A stretch of 64,000 nt of DNA from Casuarius casuarius. Lineage: Eukaryota; Chordata; Aves; Casuariiformes; Casuariidae. Below are positions 23,042 to 36,252 of the stretch, piece by piece. The translations under genes and the position numbers were made by a program. The stretch spans positions 558,001 through 622,000 of the forward strand of contig PTFA01000029.1 of assembly GCA_003342895.1 (NCBI GenBank), in the 5' to 3' direction. Each line of letters starts with the position of its first letter. Position 1 is the first letter of the stretch. The notes under the pieces were generated by a model that searched no databases, had not been told where the DNA came from, and saw nothing but the letters and a program-made list of their open reading frames with translations.

Positions 23042-26000
23042 CATGTCCTCTTATCATTTCCTCTCGGCAAAGTTTCCATTGATTTCTAGCCACCTTGAAT
23101 AACTCCTCTGCATTTGTGGCATGGTATTGGGACAGTATTTAGAGACAGTAAGGCTGTTCATCCGTTCTCTCCACGCACAGCCTTTCACTTCCAGTTTGCG
23201 ATGTTGTGAACATCGGAGACTGTGTGGTACTGTATTTAAAGCAAAGTGAACGGACAAGATAGACAAAGCACAAGGGCCCTTCCAACAGCATCCAGGTGAT
23301 TCAAGACCCCTTACTAATTCTTCCCGTTCATTTACTTTTGCATAAAACCACTTGTCTTCAGTGGCGATAACCCAGCTTACAGCAGTATGAGAGAGCAGAG
23401 TGCCAGACAAGTGGCATTTGGCAATGTCTGGCAGCACCAGCTCTGATGAAAATGTGCTATTTCCAGCTGCATTGCTGAGGGAACTCCCCAAGAGACCCAT
23501 CAGCTTTTTCAAGTCTTTCTTGTCAATAAGCTTGTTGATTGAAAAACTGGATCCATACTTTGCTCAGAATTAGTTCATATGTGCCTTGAGTGTTTGGCTC
23601 TTTGCACTTTTTGCACAGCATTTCTTTACATTTATTAAACTCAGCCACCTTTATGTTAAAAGGACATAGGAATTTCTATTTGTTCCTGTGAGCAATTGCC
23701 GTATGATTCTTATCTGTGCCTTTTCTTTCCTGCCCTGATCTGAAATTTTAGCACAATTAAAATAAGTGAATTACAGAGATTATGACTTCCCACATGCACA
23801 TGTATCTGATATAAAAAGGCCAGTCACTGATGCTTTCCCTTGTCAGGCTAGAGGATGCTCAAGGAGATTTCCTCCAAAAATGCCTGGCTCTTGAGTCTAA
23901 CCTTTCTGTAGCTGAAGACAGTCTTGATTCAGCTTTTCACAATGCCAGAACGGTTGCAAGGACTGAAAGTGCATCTGTTTGAAATGCAATTAGGCTTATA
24001 ATGGGAAGTGAGTTCCAGCTTTAATTAGGAAGAGAGAATTTCTTTTCTCTGTAATCTTGCAGGTCTGCTCTGAGCAGGTCTGCCTATGAATATGTGAATC
24101 TGTTCCCCTTTGTTTGCTTTAAATACACAGAAAGTCTGCACACAATGGCAGAGGCTAGAAGAAAAAAATGTCTGCTGTAAAGTTACAAGGAAAGTCACCA
24201 TGTGGCCTGGTCCCAGGTCTGGTTTCCCTGCGACTATCCCTGGCATGGAGCAAAACCAGTATCTTTAATCCTATTTCATCCCTGCTCTACAGGAGAGGAC
24301 ATGGTGGGCAGGAAGTAGCAAGGAGAGGACAGAGCATGATGGGAGAAGCTATGGCAATTTTGGTGGGGTTGAACTGCTGTTAACTGTGAGCTGTTAACAC
24401 AAAACTTAAGCAACTTCCTGATATTTTGCAAGGGCAAAGCTTGATCCAGACTGGTTTTGGCATCGCAGGAAAAGAACAAAAATGAAGAGTTACCACCCTC
24501 TCTTCAAGCTGTGGTAGCTGTGGTTGATTTCACACCTCCCATATCTGCTGTTTTATCTTCATTATTTCTACAGATTCATCCCTGCAGCTGTGGAAATGAT
24601 TAAAATAACTGGAATGCTTGTGAAGGGCTGCTTTCATCATATTGTCTGCAAGCTGTAGCTGAATCTTCCCATTGGGAGAGCAATGGGGTTATTGTCAGCT
24701 GTAGATCTGCAAAGTCTTTCTTTGTAATACCCACGTTTTAATATTCTTAAGCCCCACTTCTTTGTAGATTCATTGTTGTTGTTTTGTAATCCCTGGAGCG
24801 CTTCATTGCACACTAAGAGACTTTTTGCAGCCTCTTGAGGTATTATGAGTAGGAATTAGACTTTTCTGGGCCCTTAACTCACACAGTGGAAGAGTTTTAT
24901 TAGTAAGGAGCGTTTTGAGTTTCATTCTTATAGGTCCCATGAACTGTACTGACTCCTAATTTGAAGCGTCCTGTTTATATCAGGGTGACATTGAGGTCTT
25001 CACATTCATCCCTAATATTAACACAGACCAGCTCAGCATCTTTTCGTATGATTCACAAACTTTTCTTTCACTGGGAAGGAAAGCCACTCACCACTCTCTT
25101 ACTCCTTACACATTCTGAACACAGAGCAGGAAATCAGCTTAAAAAGAAAAGGAAAGACTTTGACTATAACTTCTTTTTCATAGATTAGCTGGCTGATTTG
25201 TAATATTATGAAGATACAGGAACTAGCACTAAAAACAGCCTAGCAATGGAAATAAAAAATCCCAAGTGTGCAGAGAGATCACATGCTGAGTTCTGGTCAG
25301 CAGGGATGTTTGGGAATTCTCCTTGCCTTAAGGGAGAAAAAAAATCTTCTATTTTCACTTTCCCCTGTGATCTAATGCTATGTGGCTCCTGCCAGCAAGA
25401 GCTCCTCTTCAAACTCCCCAGGAAAGGTTTTGTTCTCGTCCAAATACTAAGCTTCTGTTTATTTATTTGTTTTGGTCTTTTCCCTTCATAAGTCACTCTG
25501 ATTTCAAAGCATGTTTTATACATGCTAGAATTTTTCGTGAGATTGCCATATAATAAGAATCTGCATTCCTTTTTAAATTACTTCAATAGGAGGAACTTTG
25601 CAACATATCCTGTTAACTCTAGAGATCTTGCAGTATGTGTGCCTTTGTAGGTATCTGTAAAGTTGAATTTATTGCTGGTTCTATATTCAAACACAAGGGA
25701 AAAGTAATCAGTAACATTCATTTTAATATCAGATTCCATCAGTAACCTATCAGTTTAAAATGGGATCTTTTCTTCCACTTGAAAATAAGTTGGTTTATTC
25801 TTTTATGCATATTGTTAATTATCTGCACTCATGTGATCTAAATATTTCTTGCAGCTAAATGACTGCAGCACTTTGAATCATCCTGAATTTTAAAAAACAG
25901 AAAGAAAAAAAAAAGTTGTGTGCAAGATATAACAAATTTTGCCTGGATTTAAAGATGTCTATGTACATTCGGGGCTTCTATAAACCCATTTAAATAAAAG

Positions 26001-29000
26001 AAGTATTGGGGAAAAAAAATCCAACCTTCTTTGCTTTAAAGATGCACACAGACATAAAAACTTATTCCCCATGGAAATTGTGCCTTTAAATGACATTTCA
26101 CTTTTATGAGCAGTTTTATTATAAAATAGATTTCCTGCAGCTAATTTTTTCAGTTGTCCCACTCTGCTGCTACTTTCCACTGCCTCTCTAACTTCTTGTT
26201 ATCTAAGTAAGGGTACATTAATTACTATATGATGTAAGAGAGTTGGCTGCATGCCAAAGCCATAAGCAAGAAACATTGTGCCTAGTAGGCCTCACTGAAG
26301 ATGCCTGCACCCAGCTGACTGTGGTAGCAGTATTTAAGCAATATTTCCATGTGATGGATTAAGTGTCGTTGATGGATGTGGGTAATGATATCTCCTGAGT
26401 GTCATTTTAACAAGACGTATATGTTGTTGGATGTATTTCACAAGTCTTTGTAATAATGTATTAGTCTCCCTGAGAAGGAATAAGTGATTAGTAGTACTAA
26501 TTAGAAAGTTCTTGGAGACAGACTTTAGTTGATAAAGTACGATGTGAGCTTTCAGTCATTAGCAATAATACAACGAGTTCAAGGTAGAATCAATCCAAGA
26601 GGGTGATTGCACAGATGACATTAAAAATTATACTTTCCTTTTTAATATATTGATTTGCATTCTAAATTAAGTGATCATATTTAATAAGGGTGAAAAAGAA
26701 GAAAGAATTTTTTCCCATTGTATTTTCTGTGAGAGTGATGTGTCGCTCAGTATCAGACTGAGGACTTTAATCTTCTGTTATCTGCAGCAAGACCTGCATT
26801 TATGGAAAAAGAAAGAGAGAGAGCACGAGAGAGGGAGTTACCTGGTGCCTGGGAAAGCTCATTATCTTGGATCTGGGTGGGCTGGGAGGTCATTCACAAA
26901 CATTGCCAGTCATTTCTTTTCTTTATGCGTAGCAAAAGTGAAGAAGAAATCAATTTCTTGTTCTGCAAATTCCATTTCCAATTAGCAAAGATGGGGGAAT
27001 CTTGGAAATGGATGAGAAATGGATAATATTTATGGCTCCATTCAAACTGTTCACCCATCTGGACCAGCCCTCACTGGGAAATAAACTCTGAACCCAGTCA
27101 CGGAGGGACCACACACTGTCTTTCAGGATTGGGCTAGAAGCAATAGCTAGCTATCTCTACCTGCAGTCCCATGTGTTAATGTTGAGTGGCTCTGCAACCA
27201 TTTAATTCCATTAAATCACATCACAGCAGTAGTGGAAGCTGGATCCCCTGTGTGGAAGGAAGGAAGTTTGGGTCTCTGGAATGATATAGCTACAGAGTCA
27301 CCTTATGTCATTTCTATCTTTGCCTTAGCTTGCTCTACGATGCTCCTTATAACCCTTTGCATTGCAGGATTGGTAACATACCTGCTTTCCTGCTTTTCTG
27401 TTGCCATGCTATTGAATGGCTCTTCCTGCACAGTGATTGGAGGCAGCAGGCAAGGTAATATTTTGGGTCAATGCCTCTGCTGAAAAAAATGGTATGTTCA
27501 ACCAAAAATGTGTCAGGATCCTAAGGATGGAGATGCATCACAAATGGCCACTGCATGGGGGAGCTACTCACCAGCATATGTGCTCAGCAGCACCACAGGG
27601 AGGTGTGCGAACACATTTAGTAATGTCTGGGCTTAATGTTAGTCTCTCCTGTTCAGGTAACTGCGCCGTGGAAAAAGCTGGGCATCAGCACTCTGTGTTG
27701 TGTGACACAGGAGAGAGAGGGAGTCCACCTCTAACCTTCATCAAACTCGGAGAAAAAGAGACTGCAAAACTCTAATATGACTCTGGCAGCAACACCAGCT
27801 ATTAGAGGCAGAATTAAATTCTCGGGTACTCTGGCTGTAGTGCCATAGTTATCATCAGCAAGTGGGAGTGCGCTGAACATAGGGCAGTCTCCCGCTTTGA
27901 AGCAGTCTCTAAACAGCACATGGTTTTTGTGCCTCAGAAAATTCTTCCTTGATAATTGCAGGTGCATCATTTTCAGGCACACAAGTCCAAGCATTGCAAT
28001 GAAATTGCAATCATAGCTGGAAAGAAGGATGCAGCCAGGTGTAGAGGAAAGCAATACTACCTCTAGCATTAACGTGTGGTGCTAAAGGACAGATCCAACT
28101 CTGTGTCAGCTCCCCTCAGGTCCTTGATACCTGGAGCTGGTCTGTGCCTTTGTATAATCACCACTGTTGCTACCCAAGCTACCACATTGCCAGGAGGACA
28201 TGCATTCAGTCAGTCATTTATCTGCTGATTCTAATCTTTGCTTTCTTTGCTTGTTAAAATGCAGAGCTAGACACACAGTTATGGTGTCAAAACATATCTG
28301 TGGTATAAATATGCTTTTGCAATATTGTCCCACATTTGTAGCTCAGAATTAATCATAAAGAAAGGCCTTTTCTATCTGTAACTCCTGGAGGTTCAGCTCC
28401 GTTTGCTCCTTTGTCCCATTGTCCTCAGTTTGAGAATTAATTTGTATTGAATTGTTATTTATTTGAAATATTCTTGAAGATTTGGATAGACATGCATTGT
28501 GCATGTGTCAAGCGACCTTGACAATGCTAGATGTGTTCAGTTATGTTCAAGAAATTGCACAGCAAGACCATGTAACACACCTTCTGACAACATGGACACA
28601 TTCAAGGGAACATATAGGCTGTAGGTAAAGTGACCTTCGGGTGTGTTTCCTTCCCATGGAAACAAGGTTGGGGTCTGATGCAACCTCAGATCTCATCCTG
28701 AAGTGGAGCTGGGATGTGGCTGAGACAGGCACCAGGTGTGGGAGCACCTGAGCTCACTCTCAGGTCTTAGATGTCAGACAGAGCAAGTTATGGCTGGCAG
28801 AAGTGGCTGTCTCTGGTTTAGCAGTAGAAGAGTTACATTAAAATGCAGTGGTCATGAGACTGATGTCTGCCTCCCATTTGGTCTATTTCTGGTGTCACGT
28901 ATCATATGGGAGAAGATGCTCATCCACACTTTCTCTAACAGCGTTTGGCTCACACTCAGTCCTTCAATTCATCTGTCTATAGTGTAAGACCAACAGCAGA

Positions 29001-29371
29001 CTTTGTGTTCCTTAAGAAAATCCATGTGTTTTGAGATAGCTTCTTTCATGTTGAAGGAGGCTTCACAGCATAGCATGTATCACCTACTGAGGTAATAAGA
29101 GCTAAAGAACCTCTCAGCAACACAAGACATCTGGGTTTATGAGGACAAAAGTGGTGGGCTGGGAAAACAGGTGTCAAAAAATGAAGCTGAGCCTTTCAAG
29201 AATTACATTTTCAGCAGATGCTCAGGTCTGAATTCTGCTGGTTGATAATTAGGATGGGCATGAGAAACCTGCTTGGGCCATGAGTGCTTTTTGAAGATTC
29301 TGCATTTCTGATGAGTTATTCAGAGCATTTTGAGAGAAGACTTTTTCTTTTTACTGTTTAAAAAAAAAAGA

Positions 29372-29421
29372 AGCAGATGGTTTCTATTGAAAAAAAAAAC
29401 CACACCAGAAAAACATCTGCT
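29372..29421. repeat. Small inverted repeat
   Basis: Arms of about 14-15 nt (agcagatgg-tttct and its near complement ending catctgct) flank a 21-nt A-rich loop. A weak hairpin, probably fortuitous given the adjacent A runs. Confidence 0.6.
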
Positions 29422-32400
29422 CAAAGTCCTCCTTGAGAATTTTTGTAGTCTATCCCCAGAGTGCCTGACTGCAGACATGGCACACTTTGGTTTTGATGTC
29501 TAAATTTTATGGCATGGCAAGGCACAGAGGTTTAACAACTCATTCTGTGAGTAGTAGGGAGAAATTAAAGACTGCATCCTGCAAGTGTATATTAGAGTCA
29601 TTAATTGTTAGCAAATTCTCTTAAGAAGACTGAGTCAGAACAGAAAGCTGTCTTAAATCAAAAGATTTCTCCAAATATTGTGTTGTCCTGAAAATTAGGG
29701 ACATGTAAAAACTCTCCAAGGATTTTTTTTAACTGGAATTCTGCTAAATTTTGGATGCCAGCCCATGAATAGAAATTAGACAGCTAATTTCAAATACCTT
29801 TCCATAAATTTCTGTGAGGAGTAGAGCTGTTTACAGAAACACATGTGCATGGGAGGCTTCATTAAAGGAAGAGAAGAGGTCTTTTAAGAACACTTTGAAG
29901 TAGCAAAAAGTAAGGACACCAGTGTGCGGGAAAGTGGTAGGAGCTATAAATAACTTTATGTTTGAATGTAAATAAGTTATGAGCTTGCTTAAACTTAATG
30001 GATGGCAGAAGATAAACTATGAGAACCAGGAGTAGTTGGAATTTCGGAGTGAATGTACTTGTTTTAGTATGTTTATTCCTCTAGAATTCTGCGCAGGAGG
30101 GTCACAAGGGTTGTTGGGAGACCTGAGTCATATTGAAAGCTCTCCATTTTGTCTCTGCTAATTGCTGCCTTTGAAAAAGAATAAACAAAAGATAGGTAAA
30201 CAGTAAACCTGCCTGTATAATCTCTAGAAGGTGGAAAGACAAATGTTAGGCTGGACCAGCAGTCTCCCCCTTGCCCACATTCCTCGCGGCAGAATGACCC
30301 ACTTTTAAATTGAGGAGTGGAGATTTCTTCTCTACTTCCTCCAAAACTCAGAATGCCTTCTAAGCTTGTGGTGAAGGAAAACCCCTTTGAAGAAGGAGCA
30401 GTAGGTTCAAACCCTTGTTAAGAAGAATGACATGACAATATGAATTAAACAGCCCTCCTGGCACAGCAAAATAATTCCTAGCAGTTCCTGTCTCAAAAGA
30501 CAGTGTTTGCAAGAAGATGCTTTGAGCAGGTATGCACTGATGTGAATTACAGCCCTCTTCCCCCTATCATGCAGTCTCTGAACAATATCTTTGTGAATAT
30601 GTCCATCTCAAAAAGGAGTTTTCAGTTTTCTGTGTGGTTTGGTCCTTGTATAGAACTTGATTTTGTATAGAACCCCACCACCACCACCAAGTTATGAGGT
30701 CCTCATTAATTCATTACTGAATATGTGTACTTCCTCAAAAGGATAGCTTTTACAAGAAACAGAGATAAATACATGGAAAGTTAATATTCAGCCATCCTAA
30801 CATGGATGTTTACACATTACATACCTGAGTCTGAGCAGGTTGCAATAGTCTTCATTTATAGTCAACAGAGAGAAATAGACCCCTCTGGGTTTATCTCATA
30901 CCAAAATAAGTGCCAATGAGAGATCAGAAAAATTGCACCCCATAAGTGTGATACCTCTTTGTTGACTATGAGCCTCGGGTGACTAGCTCAGACTTGAGCA
31001 TCTAGCTTTAAGCTATCTTCAGTTAGGATGCAGAAATCCAGCCTGCAATGCCTGAGTCTGTCTTTTCATATTGGGAATGCTGGAAAGACAACTGAGGCAC
31101 AGATGCTGATGCCGTGCCAGCATATGTAGCACAGTATACAACAGCAATGTATCCCCATGGTATGGAGAATGGGGATCCCTCTTCACTTCATCCTCTGCTT
31201 GTGGACAGGTTCTTTTCTGCCAATGACAAGAGGAAAGTCCCTTCCTTAGAGTGCAGTCAAGGCTAGCCTTAGCATTTTGATCTGGACTCCTTGAGTGCGT
31301 ACACATTAGCTTTTTAGTTTGGATCAGGCATGTTCTTTTGAAGCAAATATCCTGATTTTTTCTGCTTACCATACTTCGGCTGACACTACACAGCAATCTT
31401 GAAACACACAAACTGGATTTTTTTTTCCAGTTGCATCAGTATGCAACTGTTAATGGGTGTTCAGTCCATGAGACCAGAAAAGAGCTCCTCAAGAATAAAA
31501 CCCCTTAACCCACTATAATGTGGGCATTAGTTCCTCAGCACCAGCTGTTTAATTCTGCAGACCCACTCCTACTGAACTGGACTACTTGGTAATGCAGAAG
31601 AATCTTGGCATTCAGATGCCATAAAATTTAGGATGCTCAACATGCAATTTAAAGTAAGCTGATCTTTTCTGATAGTAGGAATGGATGGATCTCTGAAATT
31701 CCACCAGCTTAGCTAAGTCCTGCAAAATGCAACTATTTTTCCTGAACTTCATAAGGCTTGAAAGTTGAACTGAAAATATAACAAGATTACTCCACCCAGA
31801 ACAGGAATAACTTATGAAAGTTGCTGTGGGGAAGAAAAAAGATTACCGAAATGGCTTGGTTGGTGGGGTTTTTTTTTGGAAGATTCAGGTCATCTTTTCT
31901 TCAAATCTGCCCTCATTCATTCATCCAGTGGAAAAATGATCACATCTTGTATGATAACGTAACCCTAAATAATATTTCAAAATGCATATACAGGTGACAT
32001 TTAGCATGGGACAAAAGGTGAAGGGTATAGAAGAGATCTGAGGCATGGTTTTCCCAGGAAGAGCTAATGCTGCTTAGAGAGCTGTATCACTTCTACGGCT
32101 CCTGTGGCTTATACAATCCAGTATATCTGATATGGGTTGTCATATCTGAGGCATATCAAGCCCCTAGTTAACTGAAATCCATCACAGCAAGATAGACCTT
32201 TGCTTTCAGACAGTCTCTAGGAAGAGTTTCCTTTTGTCATTTGAACAAAGATCCACTTTTTACAGAAAATCAGGGACCAGTTTTTCTAAGGCACAATCTG
32301 TGCAGGAAGGCCTGTACACTTCTCCTTGAGCGGAACCTGGTTGTGTGCTTGATATAAATTTAATCATTATACATGCCATTATTTTTTATTAAAATAATAA

Positions 32401-33779
32401 TATCTTCCAGGCAATCAAGCTGAGTTTCTTGAAACTCAGCAGTTTTACCTGCTTATTTATGGTAACATCAAAGTGTGGGCACTCTCATTACAGTCTGTAA
32501 ATAACCTGGGTTATGTCCTTGATAGGTGAAATATTAGTGTTGTGTGAGGGGGAGTGTCTGTCTGTTACTCCTGGGAGGCTATAAAGTGCACAGAAAATAA
32601 TTACCTGACTTTTTTTTTTTAGTTTTTTTGATAATACAATCATCTTTTACTGATGGGCTACCTATCATCACCTGCTATCTCTTATATTGTCTTCCGCAGC
32701 ATGTCAAACAGAAGCTGAAGAAATCATCACACTACACAACGTGATGGTTGCCTGCATATTCAGTCCCACAGACAAGTCCAAGCAGAGCAGAAGGAAAAGA
32801 CCCAGTTGGTTTTTACACATTAAATGTTAATGAACGGGCATCAGGGAATAGACTCAGGGTTTGCTGATGATGTCTTGTTGCACACCACTTCAGTGCCATC
32901 CCATGAACGTCCCTCCACCCAGAAAAAAGCAGAAGGCTTATATACATTGCAAGTATGCTGGGAGGAGGCATTTCAAGGTGACAGCTTGCAGGAGTGCTCC
33001 ACTGTTGCCCAATTCTGTGAAAACTGTGAGGCCTATAAATGATTAGGAGCTTTTGTGCTCTCAATTACCCCGTCTCAGCCAACGGCTGTCTTGATACCAT
33101 GTTTGCCTAGGCCATACCTAGTAAATAGCATGATGTTTGTAATTGTTCACCACTTCAGTATTTATTCATTTGTAGTGGATATTATGGGTAGAAAAGTGAA
33201 ACCACTGACTGTTGCCAAAATATTCTGCCAATGCGATATCTGTGTTATTTACATTTGTGATATTGATGTGATGCTGATGGGGGAAGTCCAGATGCGTGAG
33301 TGAGAAGGATACCTGGGCAAAAGCCCCAAATGGTGTGAGAGCTTCCAGAAATGTGGGGTCTGCAGAGGGAGGGAGATGGGGTCACTTCCATTCCTTAGCA
33401 GATCATTAGTATGTTGTGTGGATATTTATATACCTTTCATCTTCAGAGTTCCCTGAATATTTGCAGGTTTACCTGTAGCTAGTGCTTCATTTTAGCATTT
33501 CTCCAAATGTTAGATGTCCTGAGCAAATGTATTGACACATCACAGTCTGTTACAAAATCTCCCACACTCAGGAGAGATGTGTAAATTGCCTATATTATTA
33601 TTCTTTCCTTTCTGACCTCTTTCTCTATATTTTTGTTCTCATTTAGCTGTTCTCACACAATGACATGTGCTAAGTGTTCCCTTCAGCATGCGAATGTCAA
33701 GATAACCTGAGGTTAAATTATAGCTTGCTAAAGAGGAGCCTTGAACCATGTGATGTTATGCTTCCATTTCTTTCTTGCT

Positions 33780-33811
33780 GGGGGGGAGGGGGCAGACAGA
33801 GTAGGAGGGGG
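33780..33811 (+). other. G-run cluster, possible G-quadruplex
   Basis: Seven Gs, one A and five Gs, then after a 14-nt spacer a further run of five Gs. Four GGG tracts can be drawn from this on the + strand, though the long spacer makes it a non-canonical quadruplex. Confidence 0.45.
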
Positions 33812-34399
33812 ATTTAGTGGCAGCATTTAACGAAATAATCCAGATTCTAGCTTGTGATTTTCCTTCTTATTCACACTCCCATTTAAGGTGAACGCCACAC
33901 TCGTGTGTGTGTTAAACAACATCTGAAGAAGTCAGAATACATTAGCATTTTAAGTAACGTGAAAACGTACAGGATACCATCTGGGACTGTGCGAGTTGTA
34001 ATATGAAGAAACAAGTTGTATTTAAAAGCTGCATTTAATGTTTGGAATAAAATCTGTGTTTTCTTAGCAGCTGAGAACAAAACAATTTCCAAAACATGGC
34101 TCCGCTGCCTCTGCTCTCCCCGGTGGCCTGATGGCTTGTGTAAGGGGGAAGGACGGTTCCACTCTAGGCAGTCATTCTCCCAGAAGTCTTGATTGCTTTT
34201 TTTTGGTTTGCTTACTTTTCCATTCTAAGGAAATGTTAAGGACTCACATGCTGTGCTTAGGAAAATCAGTTTTGAGAGAAATTTACCCGAAAAAGCTCTG
34301 TTTTGCTGATTCCTTTTCAAGGTTCATTTGCTCCTGGCTGAGCATCGAGCCACTCCACCTTGCCCAGCACATCTGGGGAGGGGGTGGTCTCCTGTGAGC

Positions 34400-34545
34400 A
34401 GTCTGCTGCTCTCTGTAAATCACTTCACTTCTGTGTGCTGGTGATCAATTTTGCCCTGACTTTACTTACATGTCAAGCGAGTGTTATGCTATTTCACTTG
34501 TAAAGTACTTAGAGGTCTACAGATGGAAATTGAAGTATTGGAAGA
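34400..34545 (+). repeat. MIR-related SINE fragment
   Basis: The segment contains 'taaatcacttcacttctgtgtgctggtgatcaatttt', which matches the MIR core order of 'caagtcacttcacctctctgtgcctcagtttcc'. About 50 bases later comes 'cttgtaaagtacttagaggtctacagatggaaatt', which matches the amniote MIR-type tail 'ttgtaaagtgctttgagatc...gatgaaa'. Both landmarks are in the right order and spacing on the + strand. The tRNA-derived head is not recognisable. Confidence 0.65.
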
Positions 34546-36242
34546 GATGACAACTGAAAATTAAAGCAAGGTAATTAAGCTTCTCTGCTCTGCTCTTTTC
34601 TTATAATCTTTGCCAAAGTTGCATTTAGGGGTAGACACAAAAGCTCCACATGCTTCTGCTCACCTTGGTCAGTCTCAAGGTGATTTGATCAAAGCTAGTA
34701 AGAAGTATAATACTAACATTAATTGAGGATAGGCTATTCTGCTCATGCTATTAGATTTACATATACCCTTGATTATTAACACAGAGAGCATGTTGGAGAT
34801 AATCTTCTGACATTGAATATGATAAGCGGGGGCTCAGGATGTGTTAGTCATTTCACTCCTGATCGATTCCAGCACCATCTGAGTGTGTGCTTAAAGCTAA
34901 GCATGTTTTATAGTGCTGCTAAATTTAATTCTTCAGGATTTCTAAGGCAGGTTTCTGTGAAACACCTAACACACAACACATATTAAGATGGCAAAATAAG
35001 TTTTACTTTCAGTCTTTAGATAGTTAACACAGATCCTTGTAGCTTCAACGCTCTTAAGGTGGGAATCCACTCCCACCAAAGATGTCTTTATACTGTACAA
35101 CACCACTATACAACCTTGATGTCTGCAACAAGCCCTTAAAGACTTCTGGGGCTTTGCATGTCACCCAGGCAGTAAAAGTGGTATGGGTCTGCTTTGGCAA
35201 GAGAAGCAGTGCACATTCTGGGACGGGATCTGGGATCTCCAAAAGGGAAGTGGAGGTAAGAAGAGAGATAGGCTGGGTGCCAGGGCTGCCTTCTTATCCA
35301 TCTGTCCTCCTGTGGCTGATCTGTGCTGGATCATACCCAGGACCAAGGAAGCCTCTGCATAGCACTCTTCTGTTCCCCGTCAGGCCTGGATATGGTCCTG
35401 GACTATAACTTGTGCTCCTGGGGAAATGGATATAGGACTGCAGAGAGTAGATCAGAAAATGACAGGATGCAGTTTCCTTCAAGCTCCGCTTTCTCTGCTG
35501 CGTAATAACCAACTAGATATAATTGGTAAATCAAGGCTCTTGTTGCTTTAAAGCAAAAGAACAGCTCATTCAGGAGTACAAACCCTAAGTAACCAATAAT
35601 AAGAATAATGTTATTGAACAGCTGCAAAACTGCAGTGAGTACTTAAATGTCAGCGTTAAAAACCTATATGCCAAATATATCCTCTCTTAGAAAGAATATT
35701 TACCTTAACACTCTCTAATGAAAAATATAGCTAAAAGATTTATAATTGCGGTGGTACACTTAGAAAGGATTTATAAGTATCAATGTATCTACTGAGCTGA
35801 AAGAAAAACCATTAAGTTCTGTCCCCTAAAAATGGCTGTTGCCTTCCCTGTCCCCAAATAAAATAGTATGAGTAGATGTTTTTTTCTGTGAACATTCATT
35901 AAATACTCATCAGGCATAATCTAAGTGACAGCAGAGCTTCAAGACACAAATCACTCTCATGTATCCTCACATTGGATCATTCATTTAAATACATACTTGT
36001 CTCTTCTTTTCTTTTTTCTAATGATGTCTTTTCTGTTGCAAGAAGAGATGTTTGATTGCTCTTTACAGGTACAATTTTTTCACCCCTTTTTAAAAATCAT
36101 TAACATAATAGAAGAGTGACATTTCTCCATTTAAATGATGCACAAATAAGACAGAATTTTTAAAGACATTTGTGCTCTTGTTCTTTTAATGGAAATAATT
36201 CTTTAAAACAAACTGCCTGAAGTTAAAAGATGTTAGTACCCT

Positions 36243-36252
36243 CCCCCCCCCC
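36243..36252. repeat. Poly(C) run, 10 nt
   Basis: Ten consecutive C residues followed by accaccaataa. A short homopolymer that may be length-variable or error-prone in assembly. Confidence 0.9.

Larger units (their letters stand above)
23055..34399. other. Long unique noncoding stretch
   Basis: About 11 kb with no recognised gene. The largest open frames are 152 codons (23054-23512, minus), 130 codons (31019-31411, minus) and two of 112 codons near 27437-28069 on opposite strands. None shows a familiar domain or sits between convincing splice sites. Small structures include a purine tract at about 26803-26834, a short hairpin at 29372-29421, a CCA/ACC triplet run near 30675-30690, a T run near 32611-32620, and a G-run cluster at 33780-33811. 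The segment 33640-34090 reads like moderately constrained AT-rich DNA, but constraint cannot be judged from one sequence. Confidence 0.5.

Noticed and set aside
23054..23512. 152-codon minus-strand frame
   Set aside because: Considered as a possible exon or transposon remnant because its composition looks protein-like. No family motif was recognised, and a length near 150 codons is within what chance gives in 64 kb.
27232..27483. 83-codon + frame with a hydrophobic, membrane-like segment
   Set aside because: One hydrophobic stretch in a short unrecognised frame is not evidence of a gene, and no splice-site pair brackets it convincingly.
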